Positions 1 to 6,533 of a stretch of DNA of 6,835 nt are shown here, one piece after another. The notes under the pieces are model-generated. The model did not search any database. It was not told the DNA's origin and saw only the letters and a list, made by a program, of their open reading frames with translations. Source of the DNA: an uncultured Gemmatimonadota bacterium (GTDB lineage: Bacteria > Gemmatimonadota > Gemmatimonadetes > Gemmatimonadales > Gemmatimonadaceae). Every line of letters begins with the position of its first letter. Within the stretch, counting starts at the first letter, position 1. Location: NCBI GenBank assembly GCA_946479995.1, contig CAMLIU010000087.1, positions 1 to 6,835 on the forward strand. The letters are read 5' to 3'. Position numbers and translations under genes: made by a program.

Positions 1-621
1 GGCGCGATGCGCTACGCGGGACAGAAGTGCACGGCGACGAGCCGCGTCGTCGTCACGAAGGAAGTTGAGGAGCCCTTCCTCCGCGAGCTGCGGCGCCAGG
101 TGGAGTCGCTCCCCCTTGGCCCGGTCACGGAAGCCAGCGCTGCGGTCGGGCCGGTGATCAGCGAGCGCTCGCGGGATTCCATTCGCGCCGTGCTCGACGC
201 GGCGAACGTCGAGCCGTTCTATCGCGCCGCCGTTCCGGACTCCGATGCGTTCCGGCGCGGCTACTGGGTGCCACCCACGGTGATCCGCAACGTGAGCGCG
301 GACTCCGAGCTCGCGCGCAACGAGCTGTTCGGCCCCGTGCTCGCCGAGTTCACGGCGGACGATCTCGATCATGCCATCGCCCTCGCCAACGACACGCAGT
401 ACGGCTTGAGTGCGTCGCTGTTCACCCGCGACCTGCGCGCCGCGCTGCGCTACATCGACCGCATTCACGTGGGCCTCGTGCGCGTGAACGGCGACACCAC
501 CGGCGTAGATCCGCACGCGCCATTCGGCGGCATGAAGGGCTCGAGCTCCGGGAGCCGGGAGCAGGGGCCCGCAGCGCGCGAGTTCTACACGGAGATCAAG
601 ACGGTGCAGGTGAACCCGTGA
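1..621 (+). CDS. alpha-ketoglutarate semialdehyde dehydrogenase (aldehyde dehydrogenase family), 5'-truncated by window edge
   Basis: This is the last 206 residues of an NAD(P)-dependent aldehyde dehydrogenase whose 5' part lies outside the window; family members are usually about 480-500 residues. The catalytic cysteine is in GQKCTATSR (Cys codon at 28-30). The ELFGPV motif with its cofactor-binding Glu follows about 100 residues later. The C-terminal stretch GVDPHAPFGGMKGSSSGSRE, followed by an EFYTEIKT tail, is the form seen in alpha-ketoglutarate semialdehyde dehydrogenases rather than the generic PFGGxKxSG form. The expected reaction is 2,5-dioxopentanoate to 2-oxoglutarate in the cytoplasm, the last step of hydroxyproline (and some pentose or sugar acid) breakdown. 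Its stop codon overlaps the GTG start of the hydroxyproline epimerase, which supports the hydroxyproline role. The general-base Glu and the Rossmann cofactor site are upstream and cannot be checked. A different semialdehyde substrate is possible but less likely in this operon. Confidence 0.9.
   Translation, partial: GAMRYAGQKCTATSRVVVTKEVEEPFLRELRRQVESLPLGPVTEASAAVGPVISERSRDSIRAVLDAANVEPFYRAAVPDSDAFRRGYWVPPTVIRNVSADSELARNELFGPVLAEFTADDLDHAIALANDTQYGLSASLFTRDLRAALRYIDRIHVGLVRVNGDTTGVDPHAPFGGMKGSSSGSREQGPAAREFYTEIKTVQVNP
608..613 (+). promoter_or_regulatory. ribosome binding site for the 4-hydroxyproline epimerase gene
   Basis: AGGTGA lies inside the end of the dehydrogenase gene, 4 nt before the GTG at 618. 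It complements the 16S anti-Shine-Dalgarno sequence and supports the GTG start. The spacing is short, so translation probably also depends on coupling through the 4-bp overlap. Confidence 0.5.
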
Positions 622-1607
622 CCGGCCGCGAGGCGTTTCCGTCGAGCATCCGCGTCGTGGACTCGCACACCGAGGGCGAGCCAACGCGCGTGGTCATCGA
701 CGGCTGGCCACAGCCGGGGGGACGCACGATGGCCGAGCGGCTGGCATACATGCGCGTGGCTCAGGACCATCTGCGATCCGCCGTGGTGTGCGAGCCGCGC
801 GGGCACGACGCCGTCGTGGGTGCGCTCCTCATGCCGCCGGTGGAGCAGGGCTCGGCGGCGGGGGTGGTGTTCTTCAACAACGGCACCTGGCTCGGCATGT
901 GCGGCCACGGGCTGATCGGCGTGGTGCGTACGCTCCAGCACCTCGGTCGCCTGGCGCCGGGCACGGCACGCTTCGACACGCCGGTGGGCACAGTGCGCGC
1001 CGAGCTCGCCGCGGACGGGACCGTCACCATCACGAACGTTCCCGCGTACCTGCACGCGAGCGACGTCAGCGTCGACGTCGCCGGCTATGGCGGCGTGACC
1101 GGCGACGTGGCCTGGGGCGGCAACTGGTTCTTCATCACCCACGCCGATCAGGTGCCGGTCGAGCTCTCGCGCGTGGGCGAGCTCACCCGCTTCACGGTCG
1201 CCATCCAGCATGCCCTTCGTGCCGCTGGCATCACGGGCGCCAACGGCGGCGACATCGACCACATCGAGATCTCCACCGCGCCTCGGCGCCGCGACGCTGA
1301 CTGCCTCAATTTCGTGCTCTGCTCCGGCGGGGAGTACGATCGGTCTCCCTGCGGCACGGGCACGTCCGCCAAGATGGCGACGCTCCATGCACGCGGCGAG
1401 CTGGCGATCGGCGAGAAGTGGCACCAGGAGGGAATCGCCGGCGGGATGTTCACCGGGTGGCTCACCGCTGGCGCCGGCGGCGAGCTCGTGCCCCACGTCA
1501 GAGGCACGGCGTTCGTCACCGCAGAGACGACGCTGTTCTTCGACGAGCGCGATCCCTTCCGCGCCGGCATCCGGCACGGTGCGGCGCCGGCGTCCGTCGG
1601 CGCGTGA
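618..1607 (+). CDS. lhpA: 4-hydroxyproline 2-epimerase (proline racemase family)
   Basis: The gene encodes a 329-residue protein of the proline racemase family, which is usually 310-345 residues. The N-terminal IRVVDSHTEGEPTRVV block is the family signature and begins at residue 11, so the GTG at 618 is the best start; the next ATG (729) would delete it. Both catalytic cysteines are present: Cys95 in GMCGHG and Cys245 in DRSPCGTGTSA. Two cysteines are expected for a two-base racemase or epimerase. trans-3-hydroxyproline dehydratases of the same family carry Thr at the second position, so dehydratase activity is unlikely. The expected reaction is reversible conversion of trans-4-hydroxy-L-proline to cis-4-hydroxy-D-proline in the cytoplasm, without cofactor. 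The neighbours (D-hydroxyproline dehydrogenase, deaminase, semialdehyde dehydrogenase) favour hydroxyproline over proline as substrate. It overlaps the preceding and following genes by 4 bp each (GTGA). The symbol follows the Pseudomonas aeruginosa lhp nomenclature. Confidence 0.93.
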   Translation: MTGREAFPSSIRVVDSHTEGEPTRVVIDGWPQPGGRTMAERLAYMRVAQDHLRSAVVCEPRGHDAVVGALLMPPVEQGSAAGVVFFNNGTWLGMCGHGLIGVVRTLQHLGRLAPGTARFDTPVGTVRAELAADGTVTITNVPAYLHASDVSVDVAGYGGVTGDVAWGGNWFFITHADQVPVELSRVGELTRFTVAIQHALRAAGITGANGGDIDHIEISTAPRRRDADCLNFVLCSGGEYDRSPCGTGTSAKMATLHARGELAIGEKWHQEGIAGGMFTGWLTAGAGGELVPHVRGTAFVTAETTLFFDERDPFRAGIRHGAAPASVGA

Positions 1608-2749
1608 CCGGGGGCAGCCGGCCGGACGCGATCGTCATCGGCGCCGGCATCGTGGGTGCCGCCTGCGCGCGTGAGCTGGCGCGCGTCGGGATGCACGTCC
1701 TCGTGCTCGACGCCTCCTTCGCCGGTGGCGGCACCACCTCCGCGGGGATGGGCCACCTCGTGGCGATGGACGACTCGCCGGCGCAGCTCGGGCTCACCGC
1801 CGAGTCCTTGCGCCTCTGGCACGAACTGCGTCCCTCGCTCCCCGCAGTCGTGGAGTACGATGAGTGCGGCACCATCTGGGTCGCCGAGGATGCCGGGCAG
1901 ATGGCGGCGGTGGACGCGAAGCACGCGATGTACCTGGCGCACGGCCTGGAGTGCGAGGTGATCGGCGCGTCGCGCCTGGCGAGCCTCGAGCCGAACCTGC
2001 GCACCGGTCTCGCCGGCGGCCTCCTCGTCCCGGGCGACGCGGTGCTCTATCCGCCGCGCGCCGCGCTCACGCTGCTCGATGATGCACGCGCGCGTGGCAC
2101 CGATGTGCGTGAGCACTGCGCGGTGACCGAAATCGTTCCTGGTGGTGTGCGGACGGCGTCGGGTGAGCTGCGTGCCGGCGTGGTGGTGAACGCGGCCGGC
2201 GCCCGAGCCGCCGCGCTCACGCCCGAGCTGCCGATCGTGCCGCGGAAGGGGCATCTCGCCATCACCGATCGCGCGCCGGGCTTCTGTCGTCACCAGCTCG
2301 TGGAGCTCGGCTATCTTGCCAGCGCGCACCGGATGACGAGCGAGTCGGTAGCGTTCAACGTCCAGCCTCGCACAACGGGACAGGTGCTGATCGGCTCCTC
2401 GCGCGAGCTCGTGGGCTGGCGCGAGGGAATGAACCGCGCCGTGCTCGCGGCGATGCTGGAGCGTGCGGTTGCGTTCATGCCCGCGCTGGCGCGCCTGCCG
2501 GTCATCCGGAGCTGGACGGGATTCCGTCCCGCCACGCCGGACAAGCTTCCGCTCATCGGCCGCTGGGATCCGGTGGACGGGCTCTGGATCGCCGCCGGCC
2601 ACGAAGGCCTTGGCATCACCACCTCCCTCGGCACGGCGCGGCTCCTCGCCGACCTCGTGCTGGGCCGCACGCCAGCAGTGGATGCGGCCCCCTTCGCGCC
2701 CACGCGCGTACTCGAGCGCGGTGCCGCGCCACATGGGGCGCTCGCGTGA
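1604..2749 (+). CDS. D-hydroxyproline dehydrogenase, DadA/HcnC-like FAD catalytic subunit
   Basis: The gene encodes a 381-residue FAD-dependent oxidoreductase of the DAO/DadA (glycine oxidase, HcnC-like) family. The N-terminal Rossmann motif GAGIVG is at residues 13-18, followed by an acidic residue (Asp36) at the end of the second strand, where FAD ribose is normally bound. The C-terminal GHEGLGITTSLGTARLLAD segment (about 332-350) is the family's second FAD-contacting block. The start is the GTG at 1604, which overlaps the upstream stop as GTGA; the open frame extends further 5' but only through the epimerase gene. Homology to D-amino acid and imino acid oxidoreductases, plus the adjacent [2Fe-2S] and HcnB-like genes, indicates the catalytic subunit of a multi-subunit D-hydroxyproline dehydrogenase (compare LhpBEF of P. 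aeruginosa). It would oxidise cis-4-hydroxy-D-proline to 1-pyrroline-4-hydroxy-2-carboxylate. No clear Shine-Dalgarno sequence precedes the start, so translational coupling is likely. Activity on other D-amino or imino acids cannot be excluded. Confidence 0.88.
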   Translation: MTGGSRPDAIVIGAGIVGAACARELARVGMHVLVLDASFAGGGTTSAGMGHLVAMDDSPAQLGLTAESLRLWHELRPSLPAVVEYDECGTIWVAEDAGQMAAVDAKHAMYLAHGLECEVIGASRLASLEPNLRTGLAGGLLVPGDAVLYPPRAALTLLDDARARGTDVREHCAVTEIVPGGVRTASGELRAGVVVNAAGARAAALTPELPIVPRKGHLAITDRAPGFCRHQLVELGYLASAHRMTSESVAFNVQPRTTGQVLIGSSRELVGWREGMNRAVLAAMLERAVAFMPALARLPVIRSWTGFRPATPDKLPLIGRWDPVDGLWIAAGHEGLGITTSLGTARLLADLVLGRTPAVDAAPFAPTRVLERGAAPHGALA

Positions 2750-3009
2750 GGGGGGACGCGGAGCGGGCGCAGGTCACCATCGTGGTGGACGACGTGGAGC
2801 ACGTCGTTGCGGCCGACATCACCCTGGCCGCGGCGCTGATGCAGCTCGGCGTGCGCGCGTTTCGTCGCTCGGTGAGCGACGAGCCCCGCGTCCCGCTCTG
2901 CGGCATGGGCATCTGCCAGGAGTGTCGCGTCGAGATCGACGGCGTGCCGTCCCGGCGCGCGTGCCTCGTGAGCGTGGAAGACGGACTGCTCGTGCGGACG
3001 ACGCCATGA
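2746..3009 (+). CDS. small [2Fe-2S] ferredoxin-like subunit of D-hydroxyproline dehydrogenase (HcnA-like)
   Basis: The gene encodes an 87-residue protein with four cysteines at residues 52, 57, 60 and 73 (C-x4-C-x2-C-x12-C). They lie in the block LCGMGICQECRVEIDG followed by RRACL, the plant-type [2Fe-2S] ferredoxin pattern as in HcnA and the small subunits of opine/octopine oxidases. It has no signal peptide or membrane segment and is probably a cytoplasmic electron-transfer subunit. The GTG start at 2746 overlaps the preceding stop (GTGA), and its own stop overlaps the next ATG (ATGA), so it sits coupled between the two FAD subunits. It should carry electrons within the heteromeric dehydrogenase. 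Its size is typical for stand-alone members of this family. The function follows from the conserved neighbours; the cluster type is read directly from the cysteine spacing. Confidence 0.9.
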   Translation: MRGDAERAQVTIVVDDVEHVVAADITLAAALMQLGVRAFRRSVSDEPRVPLCGMGICQECRVEIDGVPSRRACLVSVEDGLLVRTTP

Positions 3010-4283
3010 GTGTGCGCACGGTGCGTGCGGACGTCGCCGTCGTCGGCGGCGGGCCAGCGGGAATCGCTGCGGCGGCCCTGCTCGCCGAGGGGGGACGTCG
3101 TGTCGTGCTGCTCGACGAATCGCCCGCCGTCGGCGGACAGGTCTGGCGGCATCGCGCCGGTGTCGCGGTGCCTCTTGCCGCGCGCGCGTGGATCGCCCGC
3201 CTGCGCCGAAGCGGTGCGGAGGTCGTTGGCGGCACCACGGTGGTGGACGCGCGCGACGATGCGGCGTCCGCACGCGTCGAGCTGCTCGCCGAGCGGGACA
3301 TCATCCCCCTCATCGTGCAGGCGGACACGATGCTGCTCGCCACCGGTGCCCGCGAGCGCTTCCTGCCATTTCCCGGCTGGACACTCCCGGGAGTGCTCGG
3401 CGTCGGCGGCGCGCAGGCGCTGTTCAAGAGCGGCATGCCGGTGGATGGAAAGCGTGTCGTCATCACCGGGAGTGGACCGCTCCTCCTTCCGGTGGCGTCG
3501 TCGCTCGCGCGCGCGGGCGCGCGCGTGACACTCGTCGCCGAGCAGGCGCCGCTGGCGAACGTCATGCGCTTCGCGCGCGGTCTGTGGCGCCGGCCAGCCG
3601 TCCTCGTGCAGGCCGCCCGTTATCGCGCCGGCTTTCGCGGCACGGCATACGCCACCGGCACGTGGGTAATCGCAGCACGCGGCAAAGGTCGCGTGGAAGA
3701 GGTCACGCTCACCGATGGCAGCGCCACGCGCACCCTCCCCTGCGACCTGCTGTGTGCCGCCTACGGCCTCGTGCCCAACCGGCGGCTCGCCACGCTGCTC
3801 GGCTGCGACGTATCCAGTGGCGGGGTGCAGGTGGACGGGCGCCAGCGCACCAGTCATCCGCGCGTCTACGCCGCCGGCGAGCTCACCGGCATCGGCGGGG
3901 TGGACAAGGCCATCGTCGAGGCGCGGATCGCGGTGGCGGCCATGCTCGGTCAGCCGCCCTCACGTACGCTGCTGCGCCGGCGGTCCGCGCAGGTGGCGAT
4001 GTCGGCGCGAATGGATCAGGCGTTCGCCCTGCGTGACGAGCTGCGCCACCTCGCGTTGCCCGACACCATCGTCTGTCGCTGCGAGGACGTCGCCATGGGC
4101 GCACTGCACCGCGACTGGACGGCGCGCCAGGCCAAGCTGTACACTCGGGTCGGCATGGGTGCCTGTCAGGGCCGCGTGTGCGGTGCCGCCCTGGAGTTCA
4201 CTCACGGCTGGCCCGAGGACGCGACGCGATCGCCCGTCAGCCCCGCTCTCGTGTCCACACTCCTGTCCTCGAAATCCAGCTAG
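3006..4283 (+). CDS. D-hydroxyproline dehydrogenase, HcnB-like FAD/NAD(P)-fold subunit with C-terminal BFD-type [2Fe-2S] domain
   Basis: The gene encodes a 425-residue protein of the pyridine nucleotide-disulfide oxidoreductase superfamily (HcnB/OoxA/NoxA-like). The first dinucleotide motif GGGPAG is at residues 14-19 and binds FAD. The ATG motif LLATGARERFLPFPGW is at about 110-125. A second Rossmann start, VVITGSGPLLLPVA, is at about 151-164; here the third glycine of GxGxxG is replaced by Leu. VYAAGELTGIGGVDKAI (about 288-304) is the C-terminal FAD block. The last domain carries CRCED (Cys357, Cys359) and GACQGRVCG (Cys387, Cys392), the C-x-C...C-x4-C arrangement of BFD-like [2Fe-2S] domains. 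With the adjacent HcnA- and HcnC-like genes it should form the electron-relay subunit of D-hydroxyproline dehydrogenase. The ATG at 3006 overlaps the upstream stop (ATGA); the frame is open further 5' only across neighbouring genes. The final electron acceptor is not evident from the sequence. Confidence 0.9.
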   Translation: MSVRTVRADVAVVGGGPAGIAAAALLAEGGRRVVLLDESPAVGGQVWRHRAGVAVPLAARAWIARLRRSGAEVVGGTTVVDARDDAASARVELLAERDIIPLIVQADTMLLATGARERFLPFPGWTLPGVLGVGGAQALFKSGMPVDGKRVVITGSGPLLLPVASSLARAGARVTLVAEQAPLANVMRFARGLWRRPAVLVQAARYRAGFRGTAYATGTWVIAARGKGRVEEVTLTDGSATRTLPCDLLCAAYGLVPNRRLATLLGCDVSSGGVQVDGRQRTSHPRVYAAGELTGIGGVDKAIVEARIAVAAMLGQPPSRTLLRRRSAQVAMSARMDQAFALRDELRHLALPDTIVCRCEDVAMGALHRDWTARQAKLYTRVGMGACQGRVCGAALEFTHGWPEDATRSPVSPALVSTLLSSKSS

Positions 4284-4289
4284 CACTCC

Positions 4290-4295
4290 GGAGAG
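4290..4295 (+). promoter_or_regulatory. ribosome binding site for the deaminase gene
   Basis: GGAGAG lies 5 nt before the ATG at 4301, within the 17-nt gap after the HcnB-like gene. It is the clearest Shine-Dalgarno sequence inside the operon and fixes this start; the open frame runs further 5' into the preceding gene. Confidence 0.6.
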
Positions 4296-4300
4296 CGATC

Positions 4301-5206
4301 ATGCAGCAACGCGACTGGGCTGGCGTCCTGCCGGCGATCACGACGCCCTTCAATGCCGACCTGTCGGTGGACCACGACGCACTGTCGACCCACGTGCGCT
4401 GGCTCCTCGACTCGGGGTGTCGCGGCATCGTCGCGCTCGGATCCCTCGGCGAGTCGAACACGCTCACCGCCGACGAGAAGATCGACATCCTTGCCACCTG
4501 CCGCCGCGCGATGCCGCCGAGGGTCCCCCTCGTCGCCGGCATCGCCGGGCTCAGCACCACCGAGTGCGTGGCGCTCGCGGGCCGGGCTGCCGGCGTCGGA
4601 TGCGACGGGCTGATGGTGCTGCCGGCGTACGTCTACCGCGGCGACTGGCGTGAGACGCGAGCGCATTACAGCGCGGTGATCGACGCCACCGAGCTCTCGT
4701 GCATGCTCTACAACAACCCGATCGCCTACGGCACGGACGTCGTCCCGGACCAGGTGCTCGAGCTCGCCGGGCTGCACGAGAACCTGCACGCCATCAAGGA
4801 ATCCAGCGGCGACGTGCGCCGCGTGACGGCACTGCGCGCGCGGCTCGGCGATCGCCTCGCCCTGCTCGCGGGGATGGACGACATGATCCTCGAGAGCATC
4901 CCGATGGGCGCCGCGGGATGGGTCGCCGGTCTCGTGAACGCGCTCCCCAAGGAGTCGGTGCGGCTGTTCGAGCTCGGCGTGGCCGGCCGCCTGGACGAGG
5001 CCCGCGCGCTCTACGAGTGGTTCCTTCCGCTGCTGCGGCTCGACACGGTGCCGAAGTTCGTGCAGCTCATCAAGCTGGTGCAGGCCGAGGTGGGACGAGG
5101 CACCACGACGGTGCGGCCACCGCGCCTCCCGCTGCATGGCGCGGAGCTGGAAGCGGCGCTCGCGCTCATTCGCACCCAGCTCGCGCGGCGCGACCAGCTC
5201 GCCTGA
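4301..5206 (+). CDS. 1-pyrroline-4-hydroxy-2-carboxylate deaminase (DapA/dihydrodipicolinate synthase family)
   Basis: The gene encodes a 301-residue class I aldolase-fold protein, a normal length for the DapA/N-acetylneuraminate lyase family. The Schiff-base lysine is Lys166 in HAIKESSGD and the catalytic tyrosine is Tyr137 in MLYNNP. Two dihydrodipicolinate synthase (DHDPS) hallmarks differ. The GTTGE loop reads GSLGE (47-51), losing the second Thr of the catalytic relay. The Arg that follows the YNxPxR motif in DHDPS is Ala142. Both changes argue against lysine biosynthesis. In this operon the expected reaction is deamination and dehydration of 1-pyrroline-4-hydroxy-2-carboxylate to 2,5-dioxopentanoate plus ammonia, feeding the semialdehyde dehydrogenase at the left edge. 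The gene starts 17 nt after the dehydrogenase gene. Its 3' end overlaps the convergent homoserine dehydrogenase-like gene by 41 bp. Other DapA-family lyase activities are possible, but the context makes the deaminase call strong. Confidence 0.88.
   Translation: MQQRDWAGVLPAITTPFNADLSVDHDALSTHVRWLLDSGCRGIVALGSLGESNTLTADEKIDILATCRRAMPPRVPLVAGIAGLSTTECVALAGRAAGVGCDGLMVLPAYVYRGDWRETRAHYSAVIDATELSCMLYNNPIAYGTDVVPDQVLELAGLHENLHAIKESSGDVRRVTALRARLGDRLALLAGMDDMILESIPMGAAGWVAGLVNALPKESVRLFELGVAGRLDEARALYEWFLPLLRLDTVPKFVQLIKLVQAEVGRGTTTVRPPRLPLHGAELEAALALIRTQLARRDQLA
5166..5206. other. convergent 3' coding overlap of 41 bp
   Basis: The last 13 codons plus stop of the deaminase gene (plus strand, stop at 5204-5206) overlap the last 13 residues' worth of the minus-strand homoserine dehydrogenase-like gene (stop read from 5168 to 5166). 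No U-tract hairpin terminator can be seen for either transcript at this junction. Transcripts probably extend into the opposing gene, or end by Rho. Confidence 0.8.
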
Positions 5207-6209
5207 GGTCCTGCGGGTCTCGGCGAAGCACGGCCACGAAGTCCGCCAGCATCCCGTACGCCGTCGTCACCGGATCGGGATCGTGCGAGGTGACGGTGAG
5301 CCCCCCGGGAAAGACGTCCGCCGTGTAGTGCATCACCAGCGACGCGCCATGCACGACGCCGAGCGGAGCATCGACGCGACACTGCGCCGGAGCCACGCGC
5401 GCGCTCACGTTGCCATGCGCGTCCCGCGCAACCTCGCCCAGCAGCCTGTACGGCTGACCGTCGGCCGCCGCGCGGCGCACCTCCGCTTCGCCCAGGGCGC
5501 GAATGCCTGTGCGATCGACGTTCCTCGGGCGGAGGTCGCCTCCGAGCAGCACGTTTCCCAGCGCGCACAGCTTCACCGCCGAGTCCCACCCGTCAAGGTC
5601 GTACGCAGGATCGGCTTCGGCGATGCCGAGCCGCTGCGCCTCCGCCACCCCGTCGTCCAGCGTGGCGCCACCCTCGATGGCCTCCAGCACGACGGTGGCA
5701 GTCGAGGTGAAGACACCCCGGATTGCGTGCAGCCCCGACATCGGCAGGCATTCGCGCACGAGCGAGAACACGGGTGCCCCATCCATCACCGCCGACTCGA
5801 ACCGGTACTCGCGTCCATTCTCGGCAGCGAGCTGCATCAGGTCGCGATAGCCGTGCACCACCGGACCCTTGTTGGCGGAGATCGCATGCGCACCGTGCCG
5901 GAGCGCCGCACGGAGGTAGTCCAGCGCCGGCTGGCCGCGCATCGGGTCGAGCGGAATGGCCTCGAACACCACGTCGGCGGCGCTGGCGGCGAGCCAGCCG
6001 TGCACGTCGGGATGTACCGTGCCTCCCGGCTGCTCCACCTCCAGCCCCGCGGCGTCCGCGCGCCACCCGAGCCGCCGGGAAGCCATCCCGGTCACGCGAC
6101 AGCACACGCCGAGCTCGTGCGCGAGCTTGTCACGGCGGCGTTCGAGCAGCGCCGACAGCGCGCGGCCGACGGTGCCGAAGCCGACGAAGGCGATGCGAAC
6201 CTCTTTCAT
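5166..6209 (-). CDS. homoserine dehydrogenase family protein, short form without ACT domain
   Basis: The gene encodes a 347-residue NAD(P)-dependent dehydrogenase. The Rossmann motif GFGTVG is at residues 10-15. SANKGP contains Lys114, the family's catalytic lysine. [16 protein letters not shown] (198-213) keeps the Glu198, Asp209 and Lys213 positions that match the catalytic Glu208, Asp219 and Lys223 of yeast homoserine dehydrogenase in spacing. The C-terminal [14 protein letters not shown] helix replaces the usual PTA block. The protein ends there, so the regulatory ACT domain of longer (about 430-residue) bacterial enzymes is absent. The ATG at 6209 puts the Rossmann strand right at the N terminus; the frame is open upstream to a GTG at 6287 but that extension is Arg-rich and unlike the family. 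GGGGA lies 4 nt before the ATG as a weak ribosome site. The expected reaction is aspartate semialdehyde to homoserine (gene name hom in other bacteria). A different substrate is possible, since it sits against a catabolic operon. Confidence 0.83.
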   Translation of the reverse strand: MKEVRIAFVGFGTVGRALSALLERRRDKLAHELGVCCRVTGMASRRLGWRADAAGLEVEQPGGTVHPDVHGWLAASAADVVFEAIPLDPMRGQPALDYLRAALRHGAHAISANKGPVVHGYRDLMQLAAENGREYRFESAVMDGAPVFSLVRECLPMSGLHAIRGVFTSTATVVLEAIEGGATLDDGVAEAQRLGIAEADPAYDLDGWDSAVKLCALGNVLLGGDLRPRNVDRTGIRALGEAEVRRAAADGQPYRLLGEVARDAHGNVSARVAPAQCRVDAPLGVVHGASLVMHYTADVFPGGLTVTSHDPDPVTTAYGMLADFVAVLRRDPQDLRRAGRAARAGCE

Positions 6210-6272
6210 GGAATCCCCGCCGAGGGTGATGCACTGTCCTCGCCCGCAGCCGCGTCGCTGCCGACGACGCGT

Positions 6273-6287
6273 GTGTGGGAGCCACAC
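6273..6287. repeat. inverted repeat, 6-bp arms with 3-nt loop
   Basis: GTGTGG, a GAG loop, then CCACAC form a perfect short palindrome 64 bp upstream of the homoserine dehydrogenase-like start. It could be an operator half-site pair or an RNA hairpin in the leader. With arms this short in GC-rich DNA, chance is a real possibility. Confidence 0.35.
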
Positions 6288-6347
6288 TCGCCGCGGGGCC
6301 CCCGTCGCTGCAGTCGCCGCCTGAATGTACTCGTCGGCGGCTGGATC

Positions 6348-6365
6348 CCCCGCTCACCGGCGGGG
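6348..6365. repeat. inverted repeat, CCCCGC / GCGGGG arms with 6-nt loop
   Basis: A perfect 6-bp GC stem around the loop TCACCG, about 140 bp upstream of the minus-strand gene and 170 bp upstream of the E1 gene. No U-tract follows on either strand, so it is not an intrinsic terminator. A regulatory role is speculative. Confidence 0.3.
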
Positions 6366-6473
6366 ACCGCGGTGCCTTCGTCGCGCTCGGGCAGCGTCAT
6401 GCGGCGGACTTCGGCAATGTCAAGCGCGGGAGCTGGGCGAGGCGTAGCGGGCTGGTGGCGACCGTGCCTACTT

Positions 6474-6479
6474 TATGAT
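6474..6479 (+). promoter_or_regulatory. possible -10 element of the E1 dehydrogenase promoter
   Basis: TATGAT matches the sigma-70 -10 consensus at five of six positions and sits in the only AT-rich patch of the intergenic region, about 57 nt before the E1 start. No convincing TTGACA-like -35 is present 16-18 bp upstream (the sequence there is around CTGGTGG). The overlapping TACTTTAT also partly resembles the Bacteroidota TAnnTTTG motif. The assignment is tentative. Confidence 0.35.
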
Positions 6480-6527
6480 GGAGCCCACAGCCCGGCGGCG
6501 CTCGCGTCGCGAATGCCGGCAGTATCC

Positions 6528-6533
6528 GAGGAG
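6528..6533 (+). promoter_or_regulatory. ribosome binding site for the E1 dehydrogenase gene
   Basis: GAGGAG, a strong match to the Shine-Dalgarno consensus, lies 3 nt before the ATG at 6537 and supports that start. The spacing is shorter than the usual 5-9 nt. Confidence 0.6.

Noticed and set aside
585..1577. Minus-strand open frame of 330 codons opposite the epimerase
   Set aside because: It mirrors the epimerase gene almost exactly, has low-complexity Arg/His/Ala-rich content, and shows no motif. It is explained by codon bias.
1418..1603. In-frame 5' extension of the DadA-like FAD gene
   Set aside because: The extension is Arg-rich and lies entirely within the epimerase gene. The GTG at 1604 with its GTGA overlap places the Rossmann motif at the expected N-terminal position.
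1148..2734. Long minus-strand open frame of 528 codons antisense to the epimerase and FAD subunit genes
   Set aside because: It is a GC-rich antisense shadow: the composition is dominated by Arg, Ala, His and Gly, it matches no family I recognise, and the plus-strand frames here carry clear catalytic motifs.
3506..3527. Run of alternating CG dinucleotides (possible Z-DNA or simple repeat)
   Set aside because: It lies inside the HcnB-like gene and encodes the ordinary helix LARAGARV of the second Rossmann fold. GC-biased Ala and Arg codons explain it.
2616..3857. Minus-strand open frame of 413 codons opposite the iron-sulfur and HcnB-like genes
   Set aside because: It has no recognisable domain and spans three well-supported plus-strand genes.
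6210..6287. N-terminal extension of the homoserine dehydrogenase-like protein to a GTG at 6287
   Set aside because: The extra 26 residues are rich in Arg and Gly and precede a Rossmann strand that normally starts the protein. The ATG at 6209 is a better start.
6275..6478. 67-codon plus-strand open frame in the divergent intergenic region
   Set aside because: It has no ribosome site, its composition resembles random GC-rich sequence, and it overlaps the likely promoter patch of the E1 gene.
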